A stretch of 16,060 bases of DNA from Firmicutes bacterium ZCTH02-B6 (GCA_002159155.1 LZRQ01000064.1:1-16060), one strand, 5' to 3'; positions 8,272-15,618 are shown, counted from the stretch's first letter. Numbers and translations: made by a program. Notes: generated from the sequence alone by a model not told the origin.

Positions 8272-9123
8272 ATGCGGCGCCTGACGGCGGAGGACATCCA
8301 AGCCCTCATCCGTCTGATGGGGGATTCCGATCCGCGCACGGCCACCTTTGCCCGGCAAAAGCTGCTGGAAGCGCCGGTGGAGGACGTGCTCCCGCATCTT
8401 AAGACCGCGGTCAGCGACGCCGACCCCCTGGTTCGTGGCCGGGCGCGGCTCTTCTTGGAGGAGCTGCGGCTGGCGGACCTCCACGAGCGCTGGGAACGGC
8501 TGGCCAGCCAGTCCGACAGCGTCCTGGACCTGGAAACCGGAGCGTTCCTGGTGGCGAAGTACCGCTACCCCGAGGTCGATATGGAGCCGTACCGCCGCTG
8601 GCTGGATGCCCAGGCCGACGCGGTGGCCGCGCAGTTTGACCCCGGGTTGAGCATGTACCGCACCATCGGTCTCCTCAACATGCAACTGTTTGAGAAAGCC
8701 GGGCTACAAGGCGACGACGTCCGCTACTACGATCCCGACAACAGCTGTCTCAACCGGGTCATCGACCGCAAGCGGGGCATCCCCATCACGTTGTCGGTCA
8801 TCTACATCCTGGTCGGCCGCCGCCTCGGCCTGCCACTGGACGGCGTCGGTCTCCCAGGCCATTTCCTGGTGCGCTACAGCGGCGAGGACACCGTCTGGAT
8901 CGACCCGTTTCACCGGGGACGCCTGCTCACCCGCGAAGACTGCATCCGCCACGTGCGGGCCATGGGCTACCCGTTCCGGGAGCATTTCCTCAAGCCGATG
9001 AAGGCCCGGACGATCCTTGCCCGCATGCTCAACAACCTGCACCGCATCTACGTGGAAACCGACCAGCCGCTGCAGGCTGAACATATCAAGGGCTTCCAGG
9101 ACATTCTCACGCAAAAGGGCTGA
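8272..9123 (+). CDS. SirB1-like transglutaminase-fold protein with N-terminal helical repeat region
   Basis: A 283-residue soluble protein of the SirB1/YchA-like Transglut_core2 family. The core is YYDPDNSCLNRVID (about 152-165), RGIPITLSVIYILVGRRLGL (168-187), LPGHFLV with His197, and WIDPFHRG with Asp211. These carry the His and Asp of a transglutaminase-like triad. No cysteine stands just before LSVIY where a papain-like enzyme would have its nucleophile (the protein's Cys159 is elsewhere), as in many SirB1 homologues, so enzymatic activity is doubtful. Residues 1-70 look all-helical and HEAT-like (VLPHLKTAVSDADPLVRGRA). The C-terminal MLNNLHRIYVETDQPLQAE resembles the TPR-like tail of the family. 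The function of the family is not well established. It is first in the plus-strand block, 159 nt before the PHP gene. Confidence 0.8.
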   Translation: MRRLTAEDIQALIRLMGDSDPRTATFARQKLLEAPVEDVLPHLKTAVSDADPLVRGRARLFLEELRLADLHERWERLASQSDSVLDLETGAFLVAKYRYPEVDMEPYRRWLDAQADAVAAQFDPGLSMYRTIGLLNMQLFEKAGLQGDDVRYYDPDNSCLNRVIDRKRGIPITLSVIYILVGRRLGLPLDGVGLPGHFLVRYSGEDTVWIDPFHRGRLLTREDCIRHVRAMGYPFREHFLKPMKARTILARMLNNLHRIYVETDQPLQAEHIKGFQDILTQKG

Positions 9124-9138
9124 CCCGTCGCCTGGCAT

Positions 9139-9265
9139 CAGCACCTGGCCGCCTCGTTGGCAGGTAGGCGGCTGGGGACGGGGAAATCCGTTGGCATGGG
9201 AAAACCGCGCCCCTCCGGCGGAAAGCCCGCGCTGGAGCGAACGCCCGACGTGCCACCTGGTGCTG
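9139..9265 (+). promoter_or_regulatory. Candidate structured leader upstream of the PHP gene
   Basis: The 159-nt gap before the PHP gene can fold into several local hairpins enclosed by one long-range helix. The outer pairing is CAGCACC (9139-9145) with GGTGCTG (9259-9265). Inside are GCCGCCT/AGGCGGC (9148-9154 and 9166-9172), ACGG/CCGT (9178-9181 and 9188-9191) around GGAAAT, and CTCC-GCGG/CCGC-GGAG (9213-9237). The closing helix ends one base before the ribosome binding site at 9267. High GC makes chance pairing likely and no known riboswitch class fits, so this is a weak candidate only. Confidence 0.25.
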
Positions 9266-9266
9266 C

Positions 9267-9276
9267 AAAGGAAGGG
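9267..9276 (+). promoter_or_regulatory. Ribosome binding site of the PHP gene, decides the GTG start
   Basis: AAAGGAAGGG ends 6 nt before the GTG at 9283. The frame is open further upstream to 9157, but only this start has a ribosome binding site and lets the protein begin right at the first metal motif. Confidence 0.8.
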
Positions 9277-9282
9277 ATCCCC

Positions 9283-10131
9283 GTGTCCATCGACCTGCAC
9301 GTCCATTCCAGTGCTTCTGACGGGACCTTGCCGCCGGCGGCGGTGGTGCAGGCCGCCTGGGCTGCCGGCGTGACGGCGCTGGCCATCACTGACCATGACA
9401 CGATGGACGGCGTGGCTGAGGCCATGGCGGCGGCGGAGCGGTTGGGCATCGAGCTTGTCCCCGGTGTCGAGCTAAACACCGACCGCACCTATGGCGAAGT
9501 GCATATCCTAGGGTACTTCATCCCGCCCGACGCCCACGGTTTCTACTCGCTGTTGGCCCAGCGGCGGGAAGCGCGCGTGCAGCGGGGCCTAAAGATGGTG
9601 GAGCGCTTGCAGGAACTGGGTTTCCGGATCAGTTTTGACGACGTGCTCCGCGTCGCGGGCGGCGGCGCCATCACGCGTCCCCACGTGGCGCGGGCCATGG
9701 TGGAGGCCGGGTGCGTGGCCTCGGTCCAGGAAGCCTTCCAGCGTTACCTGTACACCGGCGGGCCGGCCTACGTGCCCCGGGATCCTTTTTCCGCCTTTGA
9801 CGCGGTACGGGCAATCCTAGAAGCCGGTGGCGTGCCTGTGCTGGCGCATCCGGGGCGGATGACCGAGGAGGGCAAACAACTCATCCCCGCGCTCGTCGAG
9901 CACGGGCTCCAAGGCCTCGAGTGCTACTACCCCGAACACTCCCCCGAGGAGACGGAGCATTTCCTGGCGCTTGCAGCCAAGTACGACCTGGTGGTGACGG
10001 GCGGCACCGACGCGCACGGCCCGGGTTCCGGCCACGACCGGCGCATCGGGTCGGTCTCCGCCCCACCCGGTGCGGTGGAGGCCCTTAAGGAGCGGCGCGA
10101 GCGGCTGGTCCGGCAGGGGCGGCGCTCATAG
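9283..10131 (+). CDS. PHP-domain metal-dependent phosphoesterase (YciV/RNase AM-like)
   Basis: A 282-residue PHP (polymerase and histidinol phosphatase) domain protein with its full set of metal ligands: DLHVHSSASDG (His6, His8, Asp13), ITDHDT (Asp37, His38), PGVEL (Glu63), EVHILGYF (His74), RPHVARAM (His134), LAHPG (His189) and GTDAHG (Asp243, His245). This order is typical of the YciV/TrpH group, whose studied members include the 5'-3' exonuclease RNase AM and nucleoside 3',5'-bisphosphate phosphatases. An activity on nucleotides or RNA 5' ends is therefore likely but not proven. The start is GTG with AAAGGAAGGG 6 nt upstream; earlier in-frame starts at 9157 and 9196 lack support. It lies 66 nt before the isomerase-like gene on the same strand. 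Confidence 0.88.
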   Translation: MSIDLHVHSSASDGTLPPAAVVQAAWAAGVTALAITDHDTMDGVAEAMAAAERLGIELVPGVELNTDRTYGEVHILGYFIPPDAHGFYSLLAQRREARVQRGLKMVERLQELGFRISFDDVLRVAGGGAITRPHVARAMVEAGCVASVQEAFQRYLYTGGPAYVPRDPFSAFDAVRAILEAGGVPVLAHPGRMTEEGKQLIPALVEHGLQGLECYYPEHSPEETEHFLALAAKYDLVVTGGTDAHGPGSGHDRRIGSVSAPPGAVEALKERRERLVRQGRRS

Positions 10132-10181
10132 GTGCGCGGGCGCACCCAAGCGAAGCGTAAAACGGGCGTGGGCTGCAAGCG

Positions 10182-10190
10182 AAGGGAGGG
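10182..10190 (+). promoter_or_regulatory. Ribosome binding site supporting the TTG start of the isomerase-like gene
   Basis: AAGGGAGGG ends 7 nt before the TTG at 10198. No ATG or GTG nearby has a comparable site. Confidence 0.75.
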
Positions 10191-10197
10191 ATAGCGG

Positions 10198-11019
10198 TTG
10201 GCGGACGGGTTTCGCCTGGCGGTGTCCACGTGGACTTTCAAGCAGCGGTCGCTCTTTGAAGCCCTGGACATCCTGCACCTTTTGGGGGCCACCGACGTGG
10301 AGCTGTGGGCCGACGGCGCCCACTTGGACCCGCGCCTTGCGTTGCCGGAGATCGAGGAGGTCGCGGCCGCCCTGGACCGGTTGGGCCTCGCCGCCCACAG
10401 CCTGCACGCGCCGTTCCGGGGTCTGGATCTCGCGGCGCCGGCAGCGGAGGAACGGCTGGCGGCCGTAAACACCATCGCCCGGGCCTTGGAGGTCGCCGCT
10501 CGGCTTGACTGCCGGTACGCGGTCGTCCATCCCTCCAACGGGTTCAACTGGGCTGAGGGGCCGGAGCGGGAAGCCGCGTGGCAGCGCACCGTGGCGTCCT
10601 TGGAGCAGCTCTGTCGCCGCGCTGGGCAGCTGGGCGTGACGGTGCTCATCGAGAACCTGCCTGACCCGAGTGGGGACGTCATCGGTGGGCGGAGCGCGGA
10701 TCTCCTCGCGTTGATCCAGGCGGTCGGCAGCCCCAACCTTGGCATTTGTCTCGACGTCGGCCACGCCCTGGTCAGTACCGGCGGGTGGGAGCAGGAGCTG
10801 GCGGCCGTGTACCCGCACTTGTTGAGCATCCACGCCGCTGACGGGGACGGCAGCGCTGACGCCCACCTGCCCCTCGGCGAAGGGTCGGTCCCGTGGGAAC
10901 GGCTGCTGTCGGCCCTCGCTGGGCGCGGCTATACGGGCGGCTTCGTGCTGGAAGTGGCCGGGGGCGAGGACGGTGTGCGCCGGTCCCTGGACGTCGCCGG
11001 CCGCCTGAGGAGCGGATGA
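10198..11019 (+). CDS. Sugar phosphate isomerase/epimerase family protein (xylose isomerase-like TIM barrel)
   Basis: A 273-residue TIM barrel of the AP-endonuclease-2/xylose-isomerase-like superfamily. Expected metal and active-site residues are present: HSLHAPF (His70), VVHPSNG (His111), IENLPDP (Glu152), CLDVGHA (Asp186, His189), SIHAADGDG (His212) and FVLEV (Glu252). Glu152, Asp186, His212 and Glu252 form the usual divalent-metal set. DAHLPLGEGSVPW (221-233) is the loop typical of inosose/hydroxypyruvate/tagatose-type isomerases and epimerases. The specific substrate cannot be given. The start is TTG with AAGGGAGGG 7 nt upstream. The stop lies 4 nt before the SorC regulator, so the two are almost certainly co-transcribed, which hints at a sugar or polyol pathway under SorC control. 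Confidence 0.82.
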   Translation: MADGFRLAVSTWTFKQRSLFEALDILHLLGATDVELWADGAHLDPRLALPEIEEVAAALDRLGLAAHSLHAPFRGLDLAAPAAEERLAAVNTIARALEVAARLDCRYAVVHPSNGFNWAEGPEREAAWQRTVASLEQLCRRAGQLGVTVLIENLPDPSGDVIGGRSADLLALIQAVGSPNLGICLDVGHALVSTGGWEQELAAVYPHLLSIHAADGDGSADAHLPLGEGSVPWERLLSALAGRGYTGGFVLEVAGGEDGVRRSLDVAGRLRSG

Positions 11020-11023
11020 GGCG

Positions 11024-11980
11024 GTGGCGCTGTCGACCCATGAGCAGGAAAGGGCCCTGATGGCCCGCGCCGCGTGGCTGTACTATCACCGCGGCCTAAC
11101 GCAGCAGGACATCGGCGAGCGCCTCGGCCTCTCGCGCGTAAAAGTGGTGCGGCTCCTGGCCCGGGCCCGGGAAGAGGGCATCGTGCAGATCCGGGTCGAT
11201 CACCCGTCGCTCCGTTTTGTGGAGCTCGAGGAGGAGCTGCGCCGGACCTTTGGCCTTAAGGAAGCCATCGTCGTTCCCAGCGGTGAAACCGAGGAGCAGA
11301 CGCGGGAAGCCATCGGGCGATTTGGCGCCATCTATCTCGAACGCGCCCTCGCGCCCGGTGACGTGATCGGCACCGCCTGGGGCGTCACCTTGCGCGAGGT
11401 GGCCCGCCACCTTAGACCCCTCTCCCTCAAGGACGTCACCGTCGTGCAGCTGATGGGGGGGCTCAACGCGGGCGGCCTCATCAATCCGCTGGACATCGCC
11501 CGGGCCGTCGCGGACAAGCTGCAAGGCAACCTGCAAATGCTCTACACCCCCGCGTTCGTCGACAGCGCCCGCATCCGCGCCGCGTTGCTCTCCGACCACC
11601 GGGTGGCCCAGACGTTGCGGGCCGGGGCGTCAGCCACCAAGGCCCTGGTCGGCATCGGCGACGTGAGCCGGGAAAGCTCCCTGGTGCGGTGGGGCGCGCT
11701 GACGCCTGCGGAACTCGACGAAGCCGTGCATCTCGGGGCGGTGGGCGACATCCTCGGCCGCCACTTTGACGCCCACGGCCGGCCCATCGAATCGCCGCTG
11801 GCGGAGAGGGTCATCGGGTTGACGCTTGAGTCGCTGCGCAGCATCCCCCAGGTGATCGCCTTTGCCGGTGGGGGGCGCAAGGCAGCCGCCATTCTCGGGG
11901 CCCTACGGGCCCGCTATGTGCACGTCCTCATCACCGACGAAGCGACCGCGCGCCTCGTCCTGGCAGGACAGCGGGCATGA
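11024..11980 (+). CDS. SorC/DeoR-type transcriptional regulator with sugar-binding domain
   Basis: A 318-residue regulator of the SorC family (DeoR and CggR of Bacillus, LsrR of E. coli). The N-terminus has a helix-turn-helix (about 24-45, GLTQQDIGERLGLSRVKVVR) followed by LLARAREEGIVQIRV. Residues 60-316 are the sugar-binding domain related to ribose-5-phosphate isomerase-like folds, with GDVIGTAWGVTLREV and VTVVQLMGGLN typical of the family. Members bind phosphorylated sugars and usually act on the operon they belong to. The start is GTG at 11024, 4 nt after the previous stop, with GGATGAGG overlapping that stop. It lies after the isomerase-like gene and before the 2-oxoacid dehydrogenase operon; either could be its target. 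The effector is unknown. Confidence 0.9.
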   Translation: MALSTHEQERALMARAAWLYYHRGLTQQDIGERLGLSRVKVVRLLARAREEGIVQIRVDHPSLRFVELEEELRRTFGLKEAIVVPSGETEEQTREAIGRFGAIYLERALAPGDVIGTAWGVTLREVARHLRPLSLKDVTVVQLMGGLNAGGLINPLDIARAVADKLQGNLQMLYTPAFVDSARIRAALLSDHRVAQTLRAGASATKALVGIGDVSRESSLVRWGALTPAELDEAVHLGAVGDILGRHFDAHGRPIESPLAERVIGLTLESLRSIPQVIAFAGGGRKAAAILGALRARYVHVLITDEATARLVLAGQRA

Positions 11981-11981
11981 G

Positions 11982-12015
11982 CGGCACCGGCTGCCTTTGA
12001 GCGGTCTCGGTGCCG
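11982..12015 (+). terminator. Inverted repeat just after the sorC-type gene, possible terminator
   Basis: CGGCACCG (11982-11989) and CGGTGCCG (12008-12015) are perfect 8-bp inverted copies around an 18-nt loop, beginning one base after the stop codon. GCT/AGC inside can add three pairs. No T run follows, so it would be a weak intrinsic terminator or only an mRNA 3' stem. Confidence 0.35.
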
Positions 12016-12246
12016 GTGAGCGGAAGGCGTCAGTGCCCGTGGGCGTCGCCCGCGAGCGGAGCGCGGGAGCCCCGTGCACGAGCGCAAGCCGGGAGCGCTG
12101 ATTCACCGGCGGTCAGGCGGGTGCAGGAGCCTGCTATCCCGCCCCGAATAGAAGCATCCGCGCATGAACATTTGCACCGGCGAAATACATTCGTTCGCGG
12201 CCGCAAGGGCGGCGGGCGGGCGCGGGCCTGTGCGGAGGGGTTTCCG
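12016..12246. other. Intergenic region before the 2-oxoacid dehydrogenase operon
   Basis: About 230 nt with no convincing gene. The frame of the E2 gene runs open into it but has no ribosome binding site there. The only AT-richer patch (about 12140-12195) contains TGAACATTTGCACC and CGAAATACATTCG. GAAC (12166-12169) and GTTC (12193-12196) make a loose dyad that could be a regulator site. I see no good sigma-A -35/-10 pair, and no sigma-54 type GG-N10-GC element. Confidence 0.35.
12234..12240 (+). promoter_or_regulatory. Ribosome binding site supporting the TTG start of E2
   Basis: GGAGGGG ends 6 nt before the TTG at 12247. The resulting protein begins right at the lipoyl domain. Confidence 0.8.
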
Positions 12247-13461
12247 TTGGCGACGGAAGTGCGCATGCCCAAGCTGGGCATGACCATGGAGGAAGGCACG
12301 GTCCAGGTCTGGTTCAAGCGCGAAGGGGACCCTGTGCAAAAGGGGGAGCCCTTGCTCAGCGTCTTGACCGATAAGATCGACATCGAGGTCGACGCACCGG
12401 CCAGCGGCATCTTGCGCAAGATTCTCGTTCCCGCCGGCCAGACCGTGCCCATCAACACGCCGATCGCCATCATTGCGGCAGCTGGCGAGATCGTGCCCGC
12501 GGACAACGCGGGGACCGGTCCCGCCGAAACCTTCCCCGCCGGAACCGATCCCACCGGGGAGGCCGCACGACGCGCCGGAGAGGTTGCCCCGCAGGGGAAA
12601 GTGCGAGCGACGCCCGTCGCCCGGCGGCTTGCGGCCGAGTGGGGCCTAGATCTGGCTCGCATCCCGGGCAGCGGTCCCAAGGGCCGCGTCACCCGGGCCG
12701 ACGTGGAGGCGTTCGCCGCCGCCGGGCAGGGAGGTGGGCCGTCGCCCGTGCCGGGTGACGCGGCCACTGGTTCAGGGCGCCGCGTCCCGTTGAGCGGCAT
12801 GCGCCGGGCCATCGCCGAGCGGATGAGCCTGAGCGCCTTTACCGCACCGCACGTGACCTTGACCACCGAGGCGGACGTCACCGACCTGGTGCGCCTGCGC
12901 ACGACCCTCAACGACGAGGACCGCCGGCACGGCGGACCCGGGATCGGTTATCTCGATCTTTTTGTGCGCATCGTCGCCCGGGCGTTATTGGAACACCCGC
13001 AGATGAACGCTCGCCTCGAAGGCGACGAGCTCGTGCTTGAGCCCGAGGCCCACGTGGGTGTGGCCGTTGCGCTGCCTGACGGGCTGGTTGTGCCCGTCAT
13101 TCGCCGGGCCAGCCGCCTCAGTCTGGGCGCGATCGCGCGGGAGCGGCACAGGCTGGTGCAGGCGGCGCGGAGCGGAGCGTTGCGGCCTGACGACGTCCAT
13201 GGCGGCACGTTCACCATCAGCAACTTGGGAGCGTATGAGATCGACGCCTTCACGCCCATCATCAACCCGCCCCAGTGCGCGATCCTGGGGATGGGACGGG
13301 TCGTGGAAAAGCCTGCGGTGCACGGGGGACAAGTCGCCATCCGCGCGCTGATGGCGTTGAGCCTCTCCTTTGACCACCGCATAGTGGACGGTGCGCCCGC
13401 CGCGGCCTTCCTGCAGCGGGTCAAGCAGCTGGCCGAGCGGCCGGAGTTGTTGCACTTGTGA
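12247..13461 (+). CDS. Dihydrolipoamide acyltransferase (E2) of a 2-oxoacid/acetoin dehydrogenase complex
   Basis: E2 forms the core of the complex and transfers the acyl group from lipoyl to CoA. The 404-residue protein has three parts. A lipoyl domain (about 1-76) has the lipoylated lysine in LTDKIDIEVDAP (Lys43). A peripheral-subunit-binding domain lies at about 119-158 (ATPVARRLAAEWGLDLARI, GSGPKGRVTRADV), joined by a Pro/Ala/Gly/Thr-rich linker. The catalytic acyltransferase domain (from about 179) ends with the active-site motif DHRIVDG (His377, Asp381). Only one lipoyl domain is present, as is common. The start is TTG with GGAGGGG 6 nt upstream; an ATG at 12265 is the alternative. It is first in an E2-E1a-E1b block, 55 nt before E1-alpha. 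The motifs fit acetoin, pyruvate or branched-chain complexes, so the substrate is open. Confidence 0.92.
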   Translation: MATEVRMPKLGMTMEEGTVQVWFKREGDPVQKGEPLLSVLTDKIDIEVDAPASGILRKILVPAGQTVPINTPIAIIAAAGEIVPADNAGTGPAETFPAGTDPTGEAARRAGEVAPQGKVRATPVARRLAAEWGLDLARIPGSGPKGRVTRADVEAFAAAGQGGGPSPVPGDAATGSGRRVPLSGMRRAIAERMSLSAFTAPHVTLTTEADVTDLVRLRTTLNDEDRRHGGPGIGYLDLFVRIVARALLEHPQMNARLEGDELVLEPEAHVGVAVALPDGLVVPVIRRASRLSLGAIARERHRLVQAARSGALRPDDVHGGTFTISNLGAYEIDAFTPIINPPQCAILGMGRVVEKPAVHGGQVAIRALMALSLSFDHRIVDGAPAAAFLQRVKQLAERPELLHL

Positions 13462-13500
13462 CGGGCCCGGCAGCTGCGGACGGCCGGGGGGATAGGCGCC

Positions 13501-13508
13501 GAAGGGGG
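13501..13508 (+). promoter_or_regulatory. Ribosome binding site supporting the GTG start of E1-alpha
   Basis: GAAGGGGG ends 8 nt before the GTG at 13517. This start places the conserved MYRQMLRIRHFEE helix at residues 22-34, as usual for the family. Confidence 0.75.
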
Positions 13509-13516
13509 AATACGTC

Positions 13517-14509
13517 GTGGCGGAGTCCACGATCATCGCAGCGAGGCGGGTTGACCTCCCGCCCGAGCGGCTCGTGCATATGTACCGCCAGATGTTGCGC
13601 ATCCGGCACTTTGAAGAACAGGTGGATCTCTTGTTTCAAGCCGGGCGCATCTGGGGCACCTTTCATCTCTACATCGGCCAGGAGGCGTCGGCCGTAGGCG
13701 CCATCGAAGTCCTCGAACCCGACGATTACATCACCAGCACCCACCGGGGCCACGGCCACTCCATCGCCAAGGGGGCGTCGATTCCTCTGATGATGGCCGA
13801 GCTGCGGGGCAAGGAGACGGGCTATTGCCGCGGGCGCGGAGGCTCCATGCACATCGCTGACGTGGAGGCGGGCAATTTGGGCGCCAACGGCATCGTGGGC
13901 GGAGGGATTCCCATCGCCACCGGTGCGGCCCTCGCCTGCAAAAAGCTGGGCAACGGCCGCGTCGTGATGTGCTTTTTCGGCGACGGCGCCCTGGCGCAAG
14001 GCGCGTTTCACGAAGCGGTCAACTTTGCCGCGGTGTTCAAACTGCCGGTCGTGTACGTGTGCGAGAACAACCAGTATGCCATGTCCATGCCGGTGGCCCG
14101 CGGCCTGGGCAGCACCGACATCACCGTCCGGGCGGCCGCCTACGGGCTCCCCGGCGTTTCCGTGGACGGCAACGACGTGCTGGCTGTGTATGAGGCGGCG
14201 AAAGAAGCGGTGAACCGGGCCCGCCGGGGCGAGGGCCCGACCATCATCGAAACCCGCACGTACCGCTGGCGGGGTCATTCAAAGAGCGACGCCAACCGCT
14301 ACCGCACCAAGGAAGAGATCGAGGCCTGGAAACAACGTTGCCCCATCCGCCGCTTTGGATCATTCCTGGAAGGGCTCGGGATTTTGACTCCTGTCGATCG
14401 GGACCGCATGGAGCGGGAAGTGGAGGCCGAGATCCAGGACGCGATCGCGTTTGCCGACAGCCAGCCGGACCCGGACCCCGCCCAGCTGGCCGACGGCGTG
14501 TACGCATGA
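13517..14509 (+). CDS. Thiamine-diphosphate dehydrogenase E1 component, alpha subunit (acetoin/pyruvate dehydrogenase type)
   Basis: E1-alpha with E1-beta decarboxylates the 2-oxoacid (or cleaves acetoin) on thiamine diphosphate and reductively acylates the E2 lipoyl group. The 330-residue protein has the family blocks in order: MYRQMLRIRHFEE, HLYIGQEASAVG, DYITSTHRGHGHSIAKG, GRGGSMHIAD and GANGIVGGGIPIATGAAL. The thiamine-diphosphate motif runs from GDGALAQGAFHEA (Gly155) to ENNQYAMS (Asn184-Asn185). PTIIETRTYRWRGHSKSD carries the late conserved arginine-histidine segment. The AGNLGANGIVGGGIP and STHRGHGH wording is closest to what I know of AcoA, but PdhA-like use is possible. It lies 21 nt before E1-beta and 55 nt after E2 on the same strand. 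All key residues seem intact. Confidence 0.93.
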   Translation: MAESTIIAARRVDLPPERLVHMYRQMLRIRHFEEQVDLLFQAGRIWGTFHLYIGQEASAVGAIEVLEPDDYITSTHRGHGHSIAKGASIPLMMAELRGKETGYCRGRGGSMHIADVEAGNLGANGIVGGGIPIATGAALACKKLGNGRVVMCFFGDGALAQGAFHEAVNFAAVFKLPVVYVCENNQYAMSMPVARGLGSTDITVRAAAYGLPGVSVDGNDVLAVYEAAKEAVNRARRGEGPTIIETRTYRWRGHSKSDANRYRTKEEIEAWKQRCPIRRFGSFLEGLGILTPVDRDRMEREVEAEIQDAIAFADSQPDPDPAQLADGVYA

Positions 14510-14530
14510 GGGTGTGGAGGGAAACCGGCG

Positions 14531-15535
14531 ATGCGCGAGATCACGTACGCCCAGGCGGTGCGGGAAGCGCTGGCGGAAGAGATGCGCCGGGACGAGCGCG
14601 TCTTTCTCATGGGTGAGGACATCGGCGTCTACGGCGGCGCGTTCGGCGTGACGCTAGGACTTATCGACGAGTTTGGACCCGAGCGGGTGATGGACACTCC
14701 GTTGTCGGAGGCCGCCATCATCGGCGCGGCCGCCGGCGCGGCAGTCCTGGGGATGCGGCCCGTGGCCGAGGTGCAGTTTTCCGATTTCCTCACCATCGGC
14801 AGCGATCAGCTGGTCAACCAGGCGGCCAAGATGCGTTACATGTTCGGCGGCAAGGCGCGGGTGCCCATGGTGGTGCGCACGCCGGCCGGATCGGGGACGG
14901 GCGCGGCCGCCCAGCATTCCCAGAGCCTGGAAACCTGGTTCATGCATATCCCCGGCCTTAAGGTCGTCGCTCCGGCCACACCCTACGATGCCAAAGGGCT
15001 GCTCAAGAGCGCCATCCGGGACGACAATCCCGTGGTCGTGTTTGAGCATAAGCTCTTGTATAAGACCAAAGGGCAGGTGCCGGAGGAAGACTACACGGTG
15101 CCCATCGGCAAGGCGGCGGTGAGACGGGAGGGGATCGACATCACCGTCATTGCCACGTCGATCATGGTGCTGCGCAGCCTCGCGGCGGCCGATCGGCTGG
15201 CGGAGGAGGGCATTTCGGTCGAAGTCATCGACTTGCGCTCCCTGCGGCCGCTGGATGCGGAAACCATCGTGAAGTCTGTCTGCAAGACGGGCCGCGCCGT
15301 CGTGGTGCACGAGGCCAACAAGTTCGCCGGTTTCGGCGGCGAGATCGTGGGCACCATCGTGGAGAGCGAGGCCTTTGACTACCTGGACGCGCCCGTCGTC
15401 CGCGTCGCCGGCAAGGACGTGCCGATTCCCTACAACCCGCACCTGGAGCGGGCTGCGGTGCCGCAAGAAGAGGATATCGTGGCTGCCTGCCGCAGTCTCA
15501 TGCGGCAAAGCCCCCGCTGGCGGGCGCTGGCCTAG
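14531..15535 (+). CDS. Thiamine-diphosphate dehydrogenase E1 component, beta subunit (acetoin/pyruvate dehydrogenase type)
   Basis: The beta subunit completes the E1 heterotetramer and supplies part of the thiamine-diphosphate site. The 334-residue protein starts with REITYAQAVREALAEEMRRD and continues with GEDIGVYGGAFGVT, PLSEAAIIGAAAGAA, AEVQFSDFLTIGSDQLVNQA and MVVRTPAGSGTGAAAQHSQS. The glutamate in LSEA is the conserved one that contacts the thiamine aminopyrimidine in this fold. The C-terminal half has the transketolase-C domain (VIATSIMVLRSLAAA, VEVIDLRSLRPLDAETI, VVVHEANKFAGFGGEI, DVPIPYNPHLE). The phrasing SGTGAAAQHSQSLETWFMHIPG is AcoB/PdhB-like. The ATG at 14531 follows GGAGGG by 9 nt, and the gap from E1-alpha is 21 nt. 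No E3 (lipoamide dehydrogenase) follows within the window; the next gene is unrelated. Confidence 0.93.
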   Translation: MREITYAQAVREALAEEMRRDERVFLMGEDIGVYGGAFGVTLGLIDEFGPERVMDTPLSEAAIIGAAAGAAVLGMRPVAEVQFSDFLTIGSDQLVNQAAKMRYMFGGKARVPMVVRTPAGSGTGAAAQHSQSLETWFMHIPGLKVVAPATPYDAKGLLKSAIRDDNPVVVFEHKLLYKTKGQVPEEDYTVPIGKAAVRREGIDITVIATSIMVLRSLAAADRLAEEGISVEVIDLRSLRPLDAETIVKSVCKTGRAVVVHEANKFAGFGGEIVGTIVESEAFDYLDAPVVRVAGKDVPIPYNPHLERAAVPQEEDIVAACRSLMRQSPRWRALA

Positions 15536-15618
15536 CGGTCTTGGGCGCCGGGGCGGCGGGAGGATCCCCACAGCGCTGCGCCGAAACCGTTGGGCACCTT
15601 AGGAAAGGGGAGACCAGC

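Noticed and set aside
9188..9240. FMN riboswitch, suggested by CCGGCGGAAAGCCCGCG before the PHP gene
   Set aside because: This short piece resembles one RFN arm, but the GGGTGAAATTCCC-like arm and the closing helix are missing, and the downstream gene has no flavin link.
9157..9282. Upstream starts (9157, 9196) for the PHP gene
   Set aside because: The added residues are unlike any PHP protein, and only the GTG at 9283 has a ribosome binding site at proper distance.
12000..12246. Sigma-54 (-24/-12) promoter before the acetoin-dehydrogenase-like operon
   Set aside because: TTGCA at 12172 has no GG-containing -24 element at the required distance, and no AcoR-like activator is present.
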